A stretch of 64,000 bases of DNA from NCBI GenBank assembly GCA_030263475.1, contig SZPC01000002.1, positions 62,001-126,000 of the forward strand, in the 5' to 3' direction. Source of the stretch: OLB4 sp002050165. Lineage in GTDB: Bacteria; Bacteroidota; Ignavibacteria; Tepidaquicellales; Tepidaquicellaceae. Shown here piece by piece: positions 31,910 to 40,932 of the stretch. Each line of letters starts with the position of its first letter. The stretch's first letter is position 1. The position numbers and the translations under genes were made by a program. The notes below the pieces were generated by a model that had not been told where the DNA came from, did not search any database, and saw nothing but the letters and a program-made list of their open reading frames with translations.

Positions 31910-32937
31910 ATAATATTTTTAATTAATTTTGTTTTTGTCTCTTCAAGTTTTTTGCGCAAGTTATCAAGTGGAATCTTAGTGTTTTCATTCAATCTGTATC
32001 CGATTGCGCCGTCGCCGATTCCGATAATTAAAATTCCACCTTTAAAATTTCCAAGGATTGCTTTTTCCACAGCATCGGACAGGTAAGTATTACAATACTT
32101 TTCAATGCTACCAACAACAGCCCCGGGTGCAATAAAAGATTCATCGCGCCCGAATCCGATTGCATATTTCGAATTCTTTTCGGCAGATTTAATTACGCCG
32201 ACTCCTGAAACCCCGGCTGTATGATATATGATATCAACACCGGATTTATACAGGCTATCAGCAAGTTTAATGCCCTTTTGTTCGTCCTTATAGCCCATGA
32301 TATTGGTATCAACATACATTACACTAACAGTGGCGTTGCCATTAACACTACTTACACCGTTTCGATATTCTTTGACTATACCCTGTATGCGAGTTGAGTT
32401 ATCGCCACCGATAAAACCAACCTTATTTGTTTTTGTTACCATACCTGCCATAACACCGGCGAGTACAGCGGCTTTATCATCTGCAAATCTTATCCCGAAA
32501 AGATTTGGGGGCATATTATCAAAATTTACCGAATAATAATCCAGACAAATGAACTTTTTATCGGGATGCAGCCTTGCCATTGTATCTAATACAGATGAAA
32601 ATTCCGGACCAACACCTATGATTAAATCCTTGTCTGGTGAGTTAGCCATTCCGGAAACGATAGAGTATCTCTCGTTTTCACCAAATATTGAAACCGCTTC
32701 CAATTCAAAACTATGTACTGCTCTTAACTTCATTATTACATTCTGTGCTTGTTGGTTAAGTCCACCGTCAGCGGGTCCTGAAAGTCCGTATAGTAAACCT
32801 ACACCGAATTGATTGTCAACATTGGTCGTATCAATACCTAATTCTTCGGGATCTGGCTTCCATTCACATGAGTAAAACTGGATTGCAAAAACCGAAAATA
32901 AAAAAGTAATGATTAAACTTTTCAACATATATCTCAA
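31906..32937 (-). CDS. BMP-family (Med/PnrA-like) substrate-binding lipoprotein
   Basis: Periplasmic binding protein of 343 residues of the basic membrane protein family, members of which bind purine nucleosides for ABC import. Signal peptide with Cys24 (IQFYSC). VGLLYGLSGPADGGLNQQAQ is the family start, followed by IIGVGPEFSSVL, DKKFICLDYY, FGIRFADDKAAVLAGVMAGM (which matches the FREEEAAYLAG-like family mark), NKVGFIGGDN and IIYHTAGVSGVGVIKSA. The partner ATPase and permeases are not nearby, so it may work with a remote transporter or as a signal receptor. Coupled to a small lipoprotein by overlapping codons. Confidence 0.88.
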   Translation of the reverse strand: MRYMLKSLIITFLFSVFAIQFYSCEWKPDPEELGIDTTNVDNQFGVGLLYGLSGPADGGLNQQAQNVIMKLRAVHSFELEAVSIFGENERYSIVSGMANSPDKDLIIGVGPEFSSVLDTMARLHPDKKFICLDYYSVNFDNMPPNLFGIRFADDKAAVLAGVMAGMVTKTNKVGFIGGDNSTRIQGIVKEYRNGVSSVNGNATVSVMYVDTNIMGYKDEQKGIKLADSLYKSGVDIIYHTAGVSGVGVIKSAEKNSKYAIGFGRDESFIAPGAVVGSIEKYCNTYLSDAVEKAILGNFKGGILIIGIGDGAIGYRLNENTKIPLDNLRKKLEETKTKLIKNII

Positions 32938-33061
32938 GTAGATATTTTATTTAATGAAACAATAAAATAAATTAAAAAAATTTACTATAAAATGAATAAT
33001 GATAGATTTTGGTTTTAGAATTGTATGTAAATATCACTTTTTGAATATTGCAGTTCTTAAC

Positions 33062-33147
33062 GCCCAGGTGGCGGAACTGGTAGACGCGCAGGACTTAAAA
33101 TCCTGTTGCCTGTAAAGGCAGTATCGGTTCGATTCCGATCCTGGGCA
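33062..33147 (+). tRNA. tRNA-Leu (anticodon TAA)
   Basis: Class II tRNA. Acceptor GCCCAGG (33062-33068) pairs with CCTGGGC (33140-33146), discriminator A33147, CCA not encoded. The anticodon stem CAGGA/TCCTG encloses loop CTTAAAA with TAA at 33096-33098. The variable arm TGCCTGTAAAGGCA and T-loop GGTTCGATTCC are clear. Confidence 0.97.
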
Positions 33148-33151
33148 CAAT

Positions 33152-33189
33152 AAACCTCCGGTTTTTAAAAAGACTATCCGGAGGTTTTT
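33152..33189 (+). terminator. Rho-independent terminator after tRNA-Leu
   Basis: AAACCTCCGG (33152-33161) pairs with CCGGAGGTTT (33178-33187), followed by a T run, immediately after the tRNA. Confidence 0.9.
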
Positions 33190-33247
33190 CTTTTAATAAC
33201 ATTCCAGTTAAAATTAATAACCGTGTAAAATGGGTTATACTGTTATT

Positions 33248-34594
33248 TCATTCTCGATCAATTGCGTTTGTATAAACTTGCCTGGACGGTATCCTTGATA
33301 GTAAAATAAATCCTGTAATAAAGAACATAGCCAAACAAATCGAGCTTATACGCATGCTACCGGTCAGATGATTGATGAAGCCATAAACGAAAGTTCCAAT
33401 TACAATTGAAACCTTTTCCGCCACATCATAAAAGCTAAAATAGGAAGCTGTATCGGTCGTATTATCCGGAATCATTTTAGCGTAAGTCGAACGCGATATT
33501 GCCTGTATCCCACCGAGTACAAGTCCAACGATACCTGCAACAATGATGAATTGCAAAGGAGTGTTTATAAAATAAGCAGATATACATACAATAGTCCACA
33601 CAGAAATAGAAATCATCAGCGAATATATATTACCATACTTCTTCGAAAGGAATGAAAACAAATACGAACCTGCAATCGCAACAAGTTGCAGAACCAGAAT
33701 AGTCCCAATCAATAATTCGCCCGGAAGGTTTAATTCCTTCTCTCCGAATACAGTAGCAAGATAAATTACGGTTTGAACTCCCATATTATAAAAGAAAAAT
33801 GCGAGAATAAATTTCTTCAAAAGGGAATTGATTTGAACTTGTTTAAGGACAGTTGAAAGTTCTTTAAACCCTTTCGAGACTAAATTTCCCGTGAAAGTTT
33901 TATGATGAAGATTGTCAGGCAGATATCGGAATGAGTATTGAGCGAATCCAAACCACCAAAGCCCGACAGTTAAAAATGAAAACCGTGTTGCAATACCGCT
34001 ATCATAAAATCCAAATGTCTCCGGTGATAAAATCGTTGCAAGATTTATAACCAGTAAAATAATGCTTCCCACATAGCCGAGTGCGAATCCACGTGCGCTA
34101 TATAAATCGAATTTATCTTCCGTTGCAATTTCAGGCAGATACGCATTGTAGAAAACCACACTTCCGCTGAACCCGATACTTGCTGTTACAAACAAAATTA
34201 CGGCGTATGAAACAGTTTGGTCGGTGAAAAAGTAAAGTAATCCGCAAGAAATTGCCCCCAAGTAACAAAAGAACTGCATGAACAATTTTTTCTTACCGGA
34301 ATAATCAGCAATCGAGGATAAAATCGGACTGAGAATCGAAATCAGTATGAACGAGAAGGATACTGCGTAGGAGTATAACACGGAATTCACAATTTCAAAT
34401 CCGAAGAAATTGACAACGTCATTTATTATTTTCCCTTGAACGTCTCGTAAGGTAGTAACGTTTTGAAAATAGACCGGAAAGATTGCAGAAGTAATTACAA
34501 GAGAATAAACCGAATTAGCCCAGTCATACATACACCAGGCATTTACAATTTTTTTATTATTTTTTTCAAACTTCGCCGGTTCTGTGTGAATCAT
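33248..34594 (-). CDS. UMF1/Atg22-like MFS transporter
   Basis: Major facilitator protein of 448 residues with about twelve membrane helices. The N-terminal NAWCMYDWANSVYSLVITSA is the signature of the UMF1 family, related to fungal vacuolar Atg22. GSVVFYNAYLPEIA (about residues 145-158), YVGSIILLVINL and the second-half motif GGIQAISRSTYAKMIPD (about 362-378) support this. The substrate in bacteria is not known; amino-acid efflux is a guess from Atg22. It lies 60 bases downstream of nusB on the same strand. Confidence 0.88.
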   Translation of the reverse strand: MIHTEPAKFEKNNKKIVNAWCMYDWANSVYSLVITSAIFPVYFQNVTTLRDVQGKIINDVVNFFGFEIVNSVLYSYAVSFSFILISILSPILSSIADYSGKKKLFMQFFCYLGAISCGLLYFFTDQTVSYAVILFVTASIGFSGSVVFYNAYLPEIATEDKFDLYSARGFALGYVGSIILLVINLATILSPETFGFYDSGIATRFSFLTVGLWWFGFAQYSFRYLPDNLHHKTFTGNLVSKGFKELSTVLKQVQINSLLKKFILAFFFYNMGVQTVIYLATVFGEKELNLPGELLIGTILVLQLVAIAGSYLFSFLSKKYGNIYSLMISISVWTIVCISAYFINTPLQFIIVAGIVGLVLGGIQAISRSTYAKMIPDNTTDTASYFSFYDVAEKVSIVIGTFVYGFINHLTGSMRISSICLAMFFITGFILLSRIPSRQVYTNAIDRE

Positions 34595-34654
34595 GAATCG
34601 TGTTGATTATCAGATTTAAGAATCCTGCGATTCAATTTTTTCTCGGGGGAGGTA

Positions 34655-35125
34655 TTAACCTGGATTGGACTTTTTTGGGAGGTCAACTAAGCCGCGTCCT
34701 CTTTTATTTAATTTATTTTCTTTTTTTAAATCATCGAGAATTGAGTCGAGGATTCCGTTGATAAACCTCCCTGTATTTCTGGAGCAATACATTTTGGAAA
34801 TTTCTATTACTTCGTTTATAGAAACTTTCGGGGGTATTTCAGGAAAGTAAAGCAATTCTGAGATTGCCATTTTAATTAATATCCTCTCCAAAACTCCTAT
34901 CCTGTCGAGTTCCCAGTTGTTAACTTTGCGGGAAATAATTCCGTCGAATTCTTCTGAGTTCTCCAATACACGGTTTATCAACTCATCCGAAAACTCAATA
35001 TTCTCAACTTCATCATACGTTCCGATAATATCACTCTTCACTTTTGAGATTGGATCTTTTGACATCTGATGTGCATAAATTACCTGCATAACCTTTATTC
35101 GGACATCTCTGCGTTTTACAACCAT
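34655..35125 (-). CDS. nusB: Transcription antitermination factor NusB
   Basis: Alpha-helical RNA-binding protein of 156 residues, which with NusE(S10) binds boxA in rRNA leaders. KRRDVRIKVMQVIYAHQM is the N-terminal helix, NWELDRIGVLERILIKMAIS (about residues 68-87) and PPKVSINEVIEISKMYCS (about 96-113) are the strongest marks, and RFINGILDSIL ends the core. A short basic tail (KRGRGLVDLPKKS) follows. ATG start. It stands between a YdcF-like gene and the MFS gene, 56 bases after the former. Confidence 0.95.
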   Translation of the reverse strand: MVVKRRDVRIKVMQVIYAHQMSKDPISKVKSDIIGTYDEVENIEFSDELINRVLENSEEFDGIISRKVNNWELDRIGVLERILIKMAISELLYFPEIPPKVSINEVIEISKMYCSRNTGRFINGILDSILDDLKKENKLNKRGRGLVDLPKKSNPG

Positions 35126-35181
35126 AAGTTAATTTATGTAAATCAAATTTCAATAAAAACTCAAGTAATCCGGAATTAAAA

Positions 35182-36129
35182 TTAACCGTAACCGAAAACC
35201 CAAAACATTAAAACAGCAAATGTTTCTTTAAAACTGAATAGAATTCCTGCATTTGGTGAAAGGGGGGTATCCGATGAAATTGCGTCTGAATTCATATTAT
35301 TAAACTTACAAATTTCAGTAATCCTGTAGAGGTGATAAAAATCCGAGATTAGTATAATTTTCTTCCAGTTGTTAACTATGTACAAATTATCTCTGACGAA
35401 CAGAAGTTGTTCCATAGTTGAGCTCGAAGTGTTTTCAACAATTAATAAATCTTTCGGTATCCCATATTTGATTAATTCATTTCTAGCTACATCAGCTTCA
35501 GTCAATTCATTGGGTGATCCGCCGCCGGTCAAGACGATATTTCTTATCAAACCCTTTTTGAAGATTTCATAACCCTTGTTAATGCGCTCCCTTAATACGG
35601 GAGAAGGTCTGTTACCACCCCATACAGCAGCTCCGAATATAATTCCTGCGTCTGCGGGATCCTGTAATCCGTTGCTGAATATATCGGTGTCATCCTTGAA
35701 ATTATATATCTGCAAAAAGATAATTATTGTAATAAATAAAAAAACAAAAAGAGTTGATACCACATTTGAAAACAGGTGAATTTTTTTTGACCTGCTGAAT
35801 AACAGTGTTAAAAGCGAGTATAAAGCAAAAAGTGCGAGAAATATGTATAATGACGAAAAGATAACTTTCTCTCCCTTCATTGAAACGTAATTAACGAACA
35901 ATACCATGATCAATCCAATAAGTGAAGTGATAAGAAGTATCAAGACAGATGAATGGCGAAGCTTCTTTGAAAAAAATAGGTTTACAAAAGTTAGAGCAGA
36001 TATTAAACCGAAGAACAAAAAGGTGAACAGGTTTCCTGACTTTGTTATATCGAAATGATCAAGGTTTAAACCTTGATTGATATATTTTGAATTAATCAGA
36101 ACAAAGCACGTTGTCAGCTGAACAAACAA
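35182..36129 (-). CDS. YdcF/SanA-like DUF218 membrane protein
   Basis: Protein of 315 residues with four or more N-terminal hydrophobic segments (about residues 1-140) and a C-terminal DUF218 domain: IIFGAAVWGGNRPSPVLRER, IVLTGGGSPNELTEADVAR, VENTSSSTMEQLLFVRD, ILISDFYHLYRI. These motifs match ElyC/SanA/YdcF proteins, which affect envelope biogenesis and undecaprenyl phosphate recycling in enterics; the biochemical activity is not settled. The only start-like codon in reach is a TTG at 36129, so the N-terminus is uncertain. It lies 88 bases after the MutS-like gene. Confidence 0.82.
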   Translation of the reverse strand: MFVQLTTCFVLINSKYINQGLNLDHFDITKSGNLFTFLFFGLISALTFVNLFFSKKLRHSSVLILLITSLIGLIMVLFVNYVSMKGEKVIFSSLYIFLALFALYSLLTLLFSRSKKIHLFSNVVSTLFVFLFITIIIFLQIYNFKDDTDIFSNGLQDPADAGIIFGAAVWGGNRPSPVLRERINKGYEIFKKGLIRNIVLTGGGSPNELTEADVARNELIKYGIPKDLLIVENTSSSTMEQLLFVRDNLYIVNNWKKIILISDFYHLYRITEICKFNNMNSDAISSDTPLSPNAGILFSFKETFAVLMFWVFGYG

Positions 36130-36217
36130 AAACGATATTAAAAGATAAACCTTTTTTATAGTGCGACTTGTTAAAGATTTCCGAAAATATATATTGATAC
36201 CAAAATATTCAATATTA

Positions 36218-38056
36218 TCAATCTTCAGATTTATTCGCCGGTTTTCCTACCGGTAGCCCTGCGTATTGCATAAGCCGGATGGCATTCGTGGTCGGACATG
36301 CGCCGGGATGTAATTTGTAATCAAAAATCATAACTTCATTTTCAACCTCTTCCCTGAAATGAAAATTCCTGAGATTTTGAATTTCATCTTCAAGTTTCGT
36401 AAGCTCGAAGTCATGTGTGCTGATGAATCCGCAAACATTCTTTCCTGCTATGGATTTAATAAAATCCCTGCTTCCTGTTAAACGTTCAATATTGTTCGTG
36501 CCTTTGAAAATTTCATCAATAAAAAATATTATATCAACGCGTGATTTTAAACTGGCGAACTCGAACAATTCCTTTAACCTTTTCACTTCTGAGTAAAAGT
36601 ATGAGATACCATCCGAAACCGAATCATTTATCCTTATACAAGTGAAAACCTGATAAAATGAAGTTGTAAATTCTTCAGCGCAAACCGGCATACCGTTATA
36701 TGCGAGAACCAAATTAATCCCGATAGTTCTGAGGAAGGTGCTTTTCCCGGACATATTTGAACCGGTGATAATTACTATCTCGTTCACCTCCTTGAAGGAA
36801 AAATCGTTTCCAACCCTTTGTGATGAAGGAATAAGCGGATGCCCACAGGATTGAAACCGTAGCCTGAATCTGTCCTCTGTTATGGATGCATTGATAAAAT
36901 TACAGTTCAGATAAGAAAATTCTGCAATGGAGTTGAATGCATCAAACTTTATCAATGCCTCAATGCACGAGTTAAAACCAATTTTAAGCGGTGATACCAC
37001 CTCAACCAATTTTCTGTAAAAAAAAATATCCCATGGGAAGACTAAATTGAGGATAATTTTCATCAGTGCATTTTCCCTTGCAAGTACGGCTGAGGAAATT
37101 TGCTGAATGTTTTTAATCGAAGTTGAAGGGTTATTTTCAAAAACCGGATTTAGAATTTGTCTGACATGATTTATGTTTTTCGCTTTAAGGGATTCGGCAA
37201 CACTTACAATAGCACTGAGTTTATTAAGTTCATCGGAAATTTCACCTATTCCATTAAACCCATCATCAATCATTTTTGATTTTGTATAATAAATTAAAAT
37301 ATACAATATCAATGGTATCAACCAAAGTGGAGATTCGATTATTGCAGTTTCCTTTAGAATGAAAAGTAAAACAAAGGACGTGGTCATTAGAAATGAACTG
37401 AAGAAAATAATTCCGTTTAAAGGTTTTATTTTAGTTTTCTTATTTACAACTGATGATACACGGTTAAAAGATAAACTTCGCTTTGAAAAAAGGTTCATTG
37501 AAATAAACAATCGCTCGCGGAGGAGATGAAAGTTTTTCAATTCTTTTACAATTTCTGATTTCCATACAGCATCGGATCCGGATGATTTCCTGAGCGATAA
37601 CCATTCGATTAAAAGTTGCCTGCCTTCGATTGAAACGGTATCGTTTATTAATCTGAAGAGAGATTTTTCACCTGTGATATCGAGATCGTTAAAAAGGTCG
37701 TTATCTGATTCTGTATCCACAACATAAGGTGGAATATCCTCCCACTTAAGTTCAATTCTTGCAACTCCAACTTTTTTTCTTTCCGACAGAAGGTTAATTT
37801 TTTTATAAAACATTAAAAACTTATTGTGACTGTTCACTAAGATTGAGAAGGCGAGAATTCCTGTAAGAAACGTTCCAATTGATATAACTTGAAAATCTAA
37901 AATGAATAATAAAGCGGAAACTACAATTGTTGAAAGGAAAGTCCATAATCTGATATTTGAATATTTATCAGATTTACGGGAAAGGTATTGGCTGTAATGT
38001 AATAACCTTTTGTTTTGAAATTTTAGCGACCGGTGAACGGGATTTATAGTTTTCAT
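36218..38056 (-). CDS. Membrane-anchored MutS-domain ATPase
   Basis: MutS-like protein of 612 residues from the ATG at 38056, which overlaps the nhaC stop (ATGA). It has only the core, lever and ATPase parts of MutS: no mismatch-recognition domain I, no MutS2 Smr nuclease tail. Hydrophobic pairs lie at about residues 33-70 and 215-260, so it should sit in the membrane. The ATPase has Walker A TGSNMSGKSTFLRT (about 431-444), SDGISYFYSEVKRL, Walker B IIFFIDEIFKGTNN and the signature FISTHDFELT. The family exists in Bacteroidota and is unlikely to repair mismatches; its role is unknown. The ATPase appears intact. Confidence 0.88.
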   Translation of the reverse strand: MKTINPVHRSLKFQNKRLLHYSQYLSRKSDKYSNIRLWTFLSTIVVSALLFILDFQVISIGTFLTGILAFSILVNSHNKFLMFYKKINLLSERKKVGVARIELKWEDIPPYVVDTESDNDLFNDLDITGEKSLFRLINDTVSIEGRQLLIEWLSLRKSSGSDAVWKSEIVKELKNFHLLRERLFISMNLFSKRSLSFNRVSSVVNKKTKIKPLNGIIFFSSFLMTTSFVLLFILKETAIIESPLWLIPLILYILIYYTKSKMIDDGFNGIGEISDELNKLSAIVSVAESLKAKNINHVRQILNPVFENNPSTSIKNIQQISSAVLARENALMKIILNLVFPWDIFFYRKLVEVVSPLKIGFNSCIEALIKFDAFNSIAEFSYLNCNFINASITEDRFRLRFQSCGHPLIPSSQRVGNDFSFKEVNEIVIITGSNMSGKSTFLRTIGINLVLAYNGMPVCAEEFTTSFYQVFTCIRINDSVSDGISYFYSEVKRLKELFEFASLKSRVDIIFFIDEIFKGTNNIERLTGSRDFIKSIAGKNVCGFISTHDFELTKLEDEIQNLRNFHFREEVENEVMIFDYKLHPGACPTTNAIRLMQYAGLPVGKPANKSED

Positions 38057-39804
38057 ACAAAGATAATAGTTACCGCCGTCCATAAAACAGCAGCGATTGC
38101 TGCAGCAAAAGTTGCCTGAGGTAATTGGGTATTAACGTGATCCATCAGGTCGCTTCCGGTTGTCATTGCACTTAACACAGTAGTATCAGAAATCGGTGAA
38201 CATTGATCACCATAAACCGATCCATCCATTACTGCTGCAAAACATATCATCATGTAAAGTTCAGGATGCGCCAGAGACTGTGAATTAGCAATTGCCCAGC
38301 TCAGTGGCATTGCGAGCGGAAACGCGACCGCATAAGTCCCCCAGCTTGTGCCGGTTGAAAAAGAAATCAACATTGTTAGCAACTGGAGCATCACCGGCAG
38401 AATCCAATACGGGATTGATTGTCCAAGAAGATCAATAAGGTAAACACCACCACCGGCTTGTTTACTGATTTCACCAATAACGATTGCCAGCATGAGAATT
38501 ACAGAACCGCCAACCACACCCTTCATACCATCAATTATCCCGGTCATTGCGTCGGTAAGCCTCATCCCTCTGAAGATTGCAATGAAAAGAGCTGCGATCA
38601 GCGCTGCACCAAATGCCCATCTGATTTGTGGTGAACCTTCTAAAATAAATGTACCGATTGAAATGAAAATTATTAAACCGAGTGGAATGAAAAATTCAAA
38701 TACATTAGGTTTGTAACCTTTTGCTACTTTGTCGCTATGAAATTCTTTTGAAGCGAGCGGTTGTGCATCTGGAGCGTCTAATTCACCCGTAGTCCTGACT
38801 CTTGTTATTGCAGCTTTCATTTTTTTACCAACGAAATATGGTTTATCTATGCTAAGGAATAATGTTCCCAATACTGCAAAGAAAGCATAAAAGCAAAATG
38901 GAATGCTTTTGAAAAAGAACGCAATCCGGTCTGCTTCAGTTGCAAGCCATGAAACTCCGGCAACGAAGATGAAAGCCTGTACGTATCCCGGCCAAGCATT
39001 GAAAGCAAGTAAGGATGCAATTGGTGAAGAAGTCGAATCAACTATATAGGAAAGTTCTTCATGGCTGACTTTTTGTTTATCCGCAATTGGTCTGACTGTT
39101 GTGCCAACGAGTACTGAACTCATTGTTCCACCCTGAAAAAAAATTACGCCCAACGACCACGCAACAAGTTTAGCTGAACGAGGACCCTTAACAAACTTTC
39201 TTGTTATAAGGTCCGCAAACGCCTGTGCTGCGCCGGTTTTAGACCAAATACCCAGTAACCCGCCCAGCATCCAGAGATATAAAATTAAAATCCCTGCTGC
39301 TCCGGTTGTACCCAATGCAGGAAGAATTACAACTTCAGTGATATCGTACTGGCTCATAAGTAAAGCGCCACAGATAATTCCCGCTGCAAGTGAAGAAATT
39401 GGCTCGCGGGTTTGCCAACATAGAATTATCGCTACAAACGCGGGTAAAAGCGACCAGAAACCCCAATGCCTCTGTGCTATTAATTGATAATAGTTTTGTT
39501 TTTCTTCACCCTTAATTGTTTCAGTTTCATAAACGAAATCTTCGCTTATCTTAGGAGCAACCCCACTTCGATTGATCTCTTCCAGCTTATCGGGATTTAA
39601 CCCGGATTTGGAAATCGGTTTTGCGTCTTCAATGTATTTAGGCTTTTCTTTATAAATGAAATACTCTTTACCGTTACCATCGGCTTGAATGTCAAGGCTG
39701 ATTTTTTCAATCGTGTATGTTGGAGTAACGTAATAACCTGCAAGAAATGAGGCAGCAACAAATAAAAGAAATAACCACGCTGCGGGTGATTTTAAAGCTC
39801 GCAT
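38053..39804 (-). CDS. nhaC: NhaC-family Na+/H+ antiporter
   Basis: Secondary transporter of 583 residues, longer than usual because of an N-terminal membrane helix (residues about 10-28) followed by about 90 polar residues that probably face outside. The transport core begins at HWGFWSLLPAFVAIILCW. FFQGGTMSSVLVGTTVRPIA (about 219-238), DSTSSPIASLLAFNAWPGY (about 252-270), STGTSWGTYAVAFPLAMPL and MDGSVYGDQCSPISDTTVLS (about 527-546) are antiporter marks with likely ion-binding Asp residues. It is coupled to the membrane MutS-like gene by a four-base overlap, a puzzling pairing. It could also be a related NhaC-type amino-acid or malate antiporter. Confidence 0.88.
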   Translation of the reverse strand: MRALKSPAAWLFLLFVAASFLAGYYVTPTYTIEKISLDIQADGNGKEYFIYKEKPKYIEDAKPISKSGLNPDKLEEINRSGVAPKISEDFVYETETIKGEEKQNYYQLIAQRHWGFWSLLPAFVAIILCWQTREPISSLAAGIICGALLMSQYDITEVVILPALGTTGAAGILILYLWMLGGLLGIWSKTGAAQAFADLITRKFVKGPRSAKLVAWSLGVIFFQGGTMSSVLVGTTVRPIADKQKVSHEELSYIVDSTSSPIASLLAFNAWPGYVQAFIFVAGVSWLATEADRIAFFFKSIPFCFYAFFAVLGTLFLSIDKPYFVGKKMKAAITRVRTTGELDAPDAQPLASKEFHSDKVAKGYKPNVFEFFIPLGLIIFISIGTFILEGSPQIRWAFGAALIAALFIAIFRGMRLTDAMTGIIDGMKGVVGGSVILMLAIVIGEISKQAGGGVYLIDLLGQSIPYWILPVMLQLLTMLISFSTGTSWGTYAVAFPLAMPLSWAIANSQSLAHPELYMMICFAAVMDGSVYGDQCSPISDTTVLSAMTTGSDLMDHVNTQLPQATFAAAIAAVLWTAVTIIFV

Positions 39805-40007
39805 AATCTGTGGGTAATGATTTTGGATTTAATGATTGTAAGATAAACGGCTGAGTATTCAATTTCAATTAATATGAAAAAATATTCGAAACGGTAAAAA
39901 TTAGTTTTTGAAATTTGATGAATGAATTTATTTCAAAAATAGATTACAAACTATACAAGGGTCCGAAGGCAAAATGAGAGGCTTTTAAAGATAGGGTAGA
40001 ACAGTCA

Positions 40008-40928
40008 TCAACCAATATTTTGTACTTTGAGCTTGTGATGCTCAGCGTTCATACAAGGTTTGCTGCAGGAGGCGAAATTTTTCTGTTCACATTCATAACA
40101 GCAAAAAAACTGTAAATTGCACTCCATATTACCGCAATTTATATATCTGTCACATGGTTTCCCACAATGCTTACACGTTGATACCGGTTTGTATTCTTCC
40201 GCAGTATTAACCGGAACTGAAATTCTTGCGTCAAACACGTAGCATTTACCATCGAAATATTTTCCCCGGACTGCGGGATCTTTAGCGTAAGTTACAATTC
40301 CGCCGTCAAGCTGAAAAACATTTTTAAAACCTTGCCTTTTGAGAAACCCGGTTAACTTTTCACATCTGATGCCACCTGTGCAATACGCGAGTATCTTCTG
40401 ATCCTTTTTATCAGCGAGATTTTGCATTAACCATCCGGGAAATTCTTTAAAGGATTTAACTTCAGGTCGGATTGCGCCCCTGAAGTGTCCAAGATCAAAT
40501 TCATAATCGTTTCTGCCGTCAATTATTATTGCATCGTCGGCTTCGAGGTGTTTCATGAATTCTTCAGGTTTTAACCGCTCACCGCTTAATTCGTTTGGGT
40601 TTATGTCTTCTTCCTTAGGTAAACCTAAAGTTACAATTTCATCTCTGACTCTGACAAATATTTTTCTGAATGCCGGTTCGTCTGCCTCGTCAATTTTAAA
40701 AACCATATCGCTGAATCTTTCATCCATTTGAACTGCATTTATATATGCCCTTGTCTGATTAACCGATCCGCAAATAGTTCCGTTTATCCCTTCGGCAGCA
40801 ATCAGGATTCGACCTTTTACACCTAATAATTTACAAAACTCCAGATGTTTTGATGCATACATTTCCGGGTTATTAATTTTAACATATTTGTAATACAACA
40901 ATACCCGGTATGTACTTTTCGCGTTCAT
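40008..40928 (-). CDS. trhO: tRNA uridine(34) hydroxylase TrhO (rhodanese-like)
   Basis: Rhodanese-domain protein of 306 residues (UPF0176/YceA family) that hydroxylates U34 of certain tRNAs. An N-terminal acylphosphatase-like domain contains GRILIAAEGINGTICGS (about residues 39-55). The rhodanese domain has IIDGRNDYEFDLGHFRGAI and the active-site loop ILAYCTGGIRCEKLT (Cys183, Cys189). A C-terminal Cys-rich zinc-binding tail follows (CKHCGKPCDRYINC, FFCCYECEQKNFASC), as in long family members. Its ATG lies four bases after the stop of the M3 peptidase gene. Confidence 0.93.
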   Translation of the reverse strand: MNAKSTYRVLLYYKYVKINNPEMYASKHLEFCKLLGVKGRILIAAEGINGTICGSVNQTRAYINAVQMDERFSDMVFKIDEADEPAFRKIFVRVRDEIVTLGLPKEEDINPNELSGERLKPEEFMKHLEADDAIIIDGRNDYEFDLGHFRGAIRPEVKSFKEFPGWLMQNLADKKDQKILAYCTGGIRCEKLTGFLKRQGFKNVFQLDGGIVTYAKDPAVRGKYFDGKCYVFDARISVPVNTAEEYKPVSTCKHCGKPCDRYINCGNMECNLQFFCCYECEQKNFASCSKPCMNAEHHKLKVQNIG

Positions 40929-40932
40929 GTTA

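Noticed and set aside
36218..38056. Mismatch repair MutS or MutS2
   Set aside because: Mismatch-recognition domain and Smr nuclease domain are missing, and there are membrane segments.
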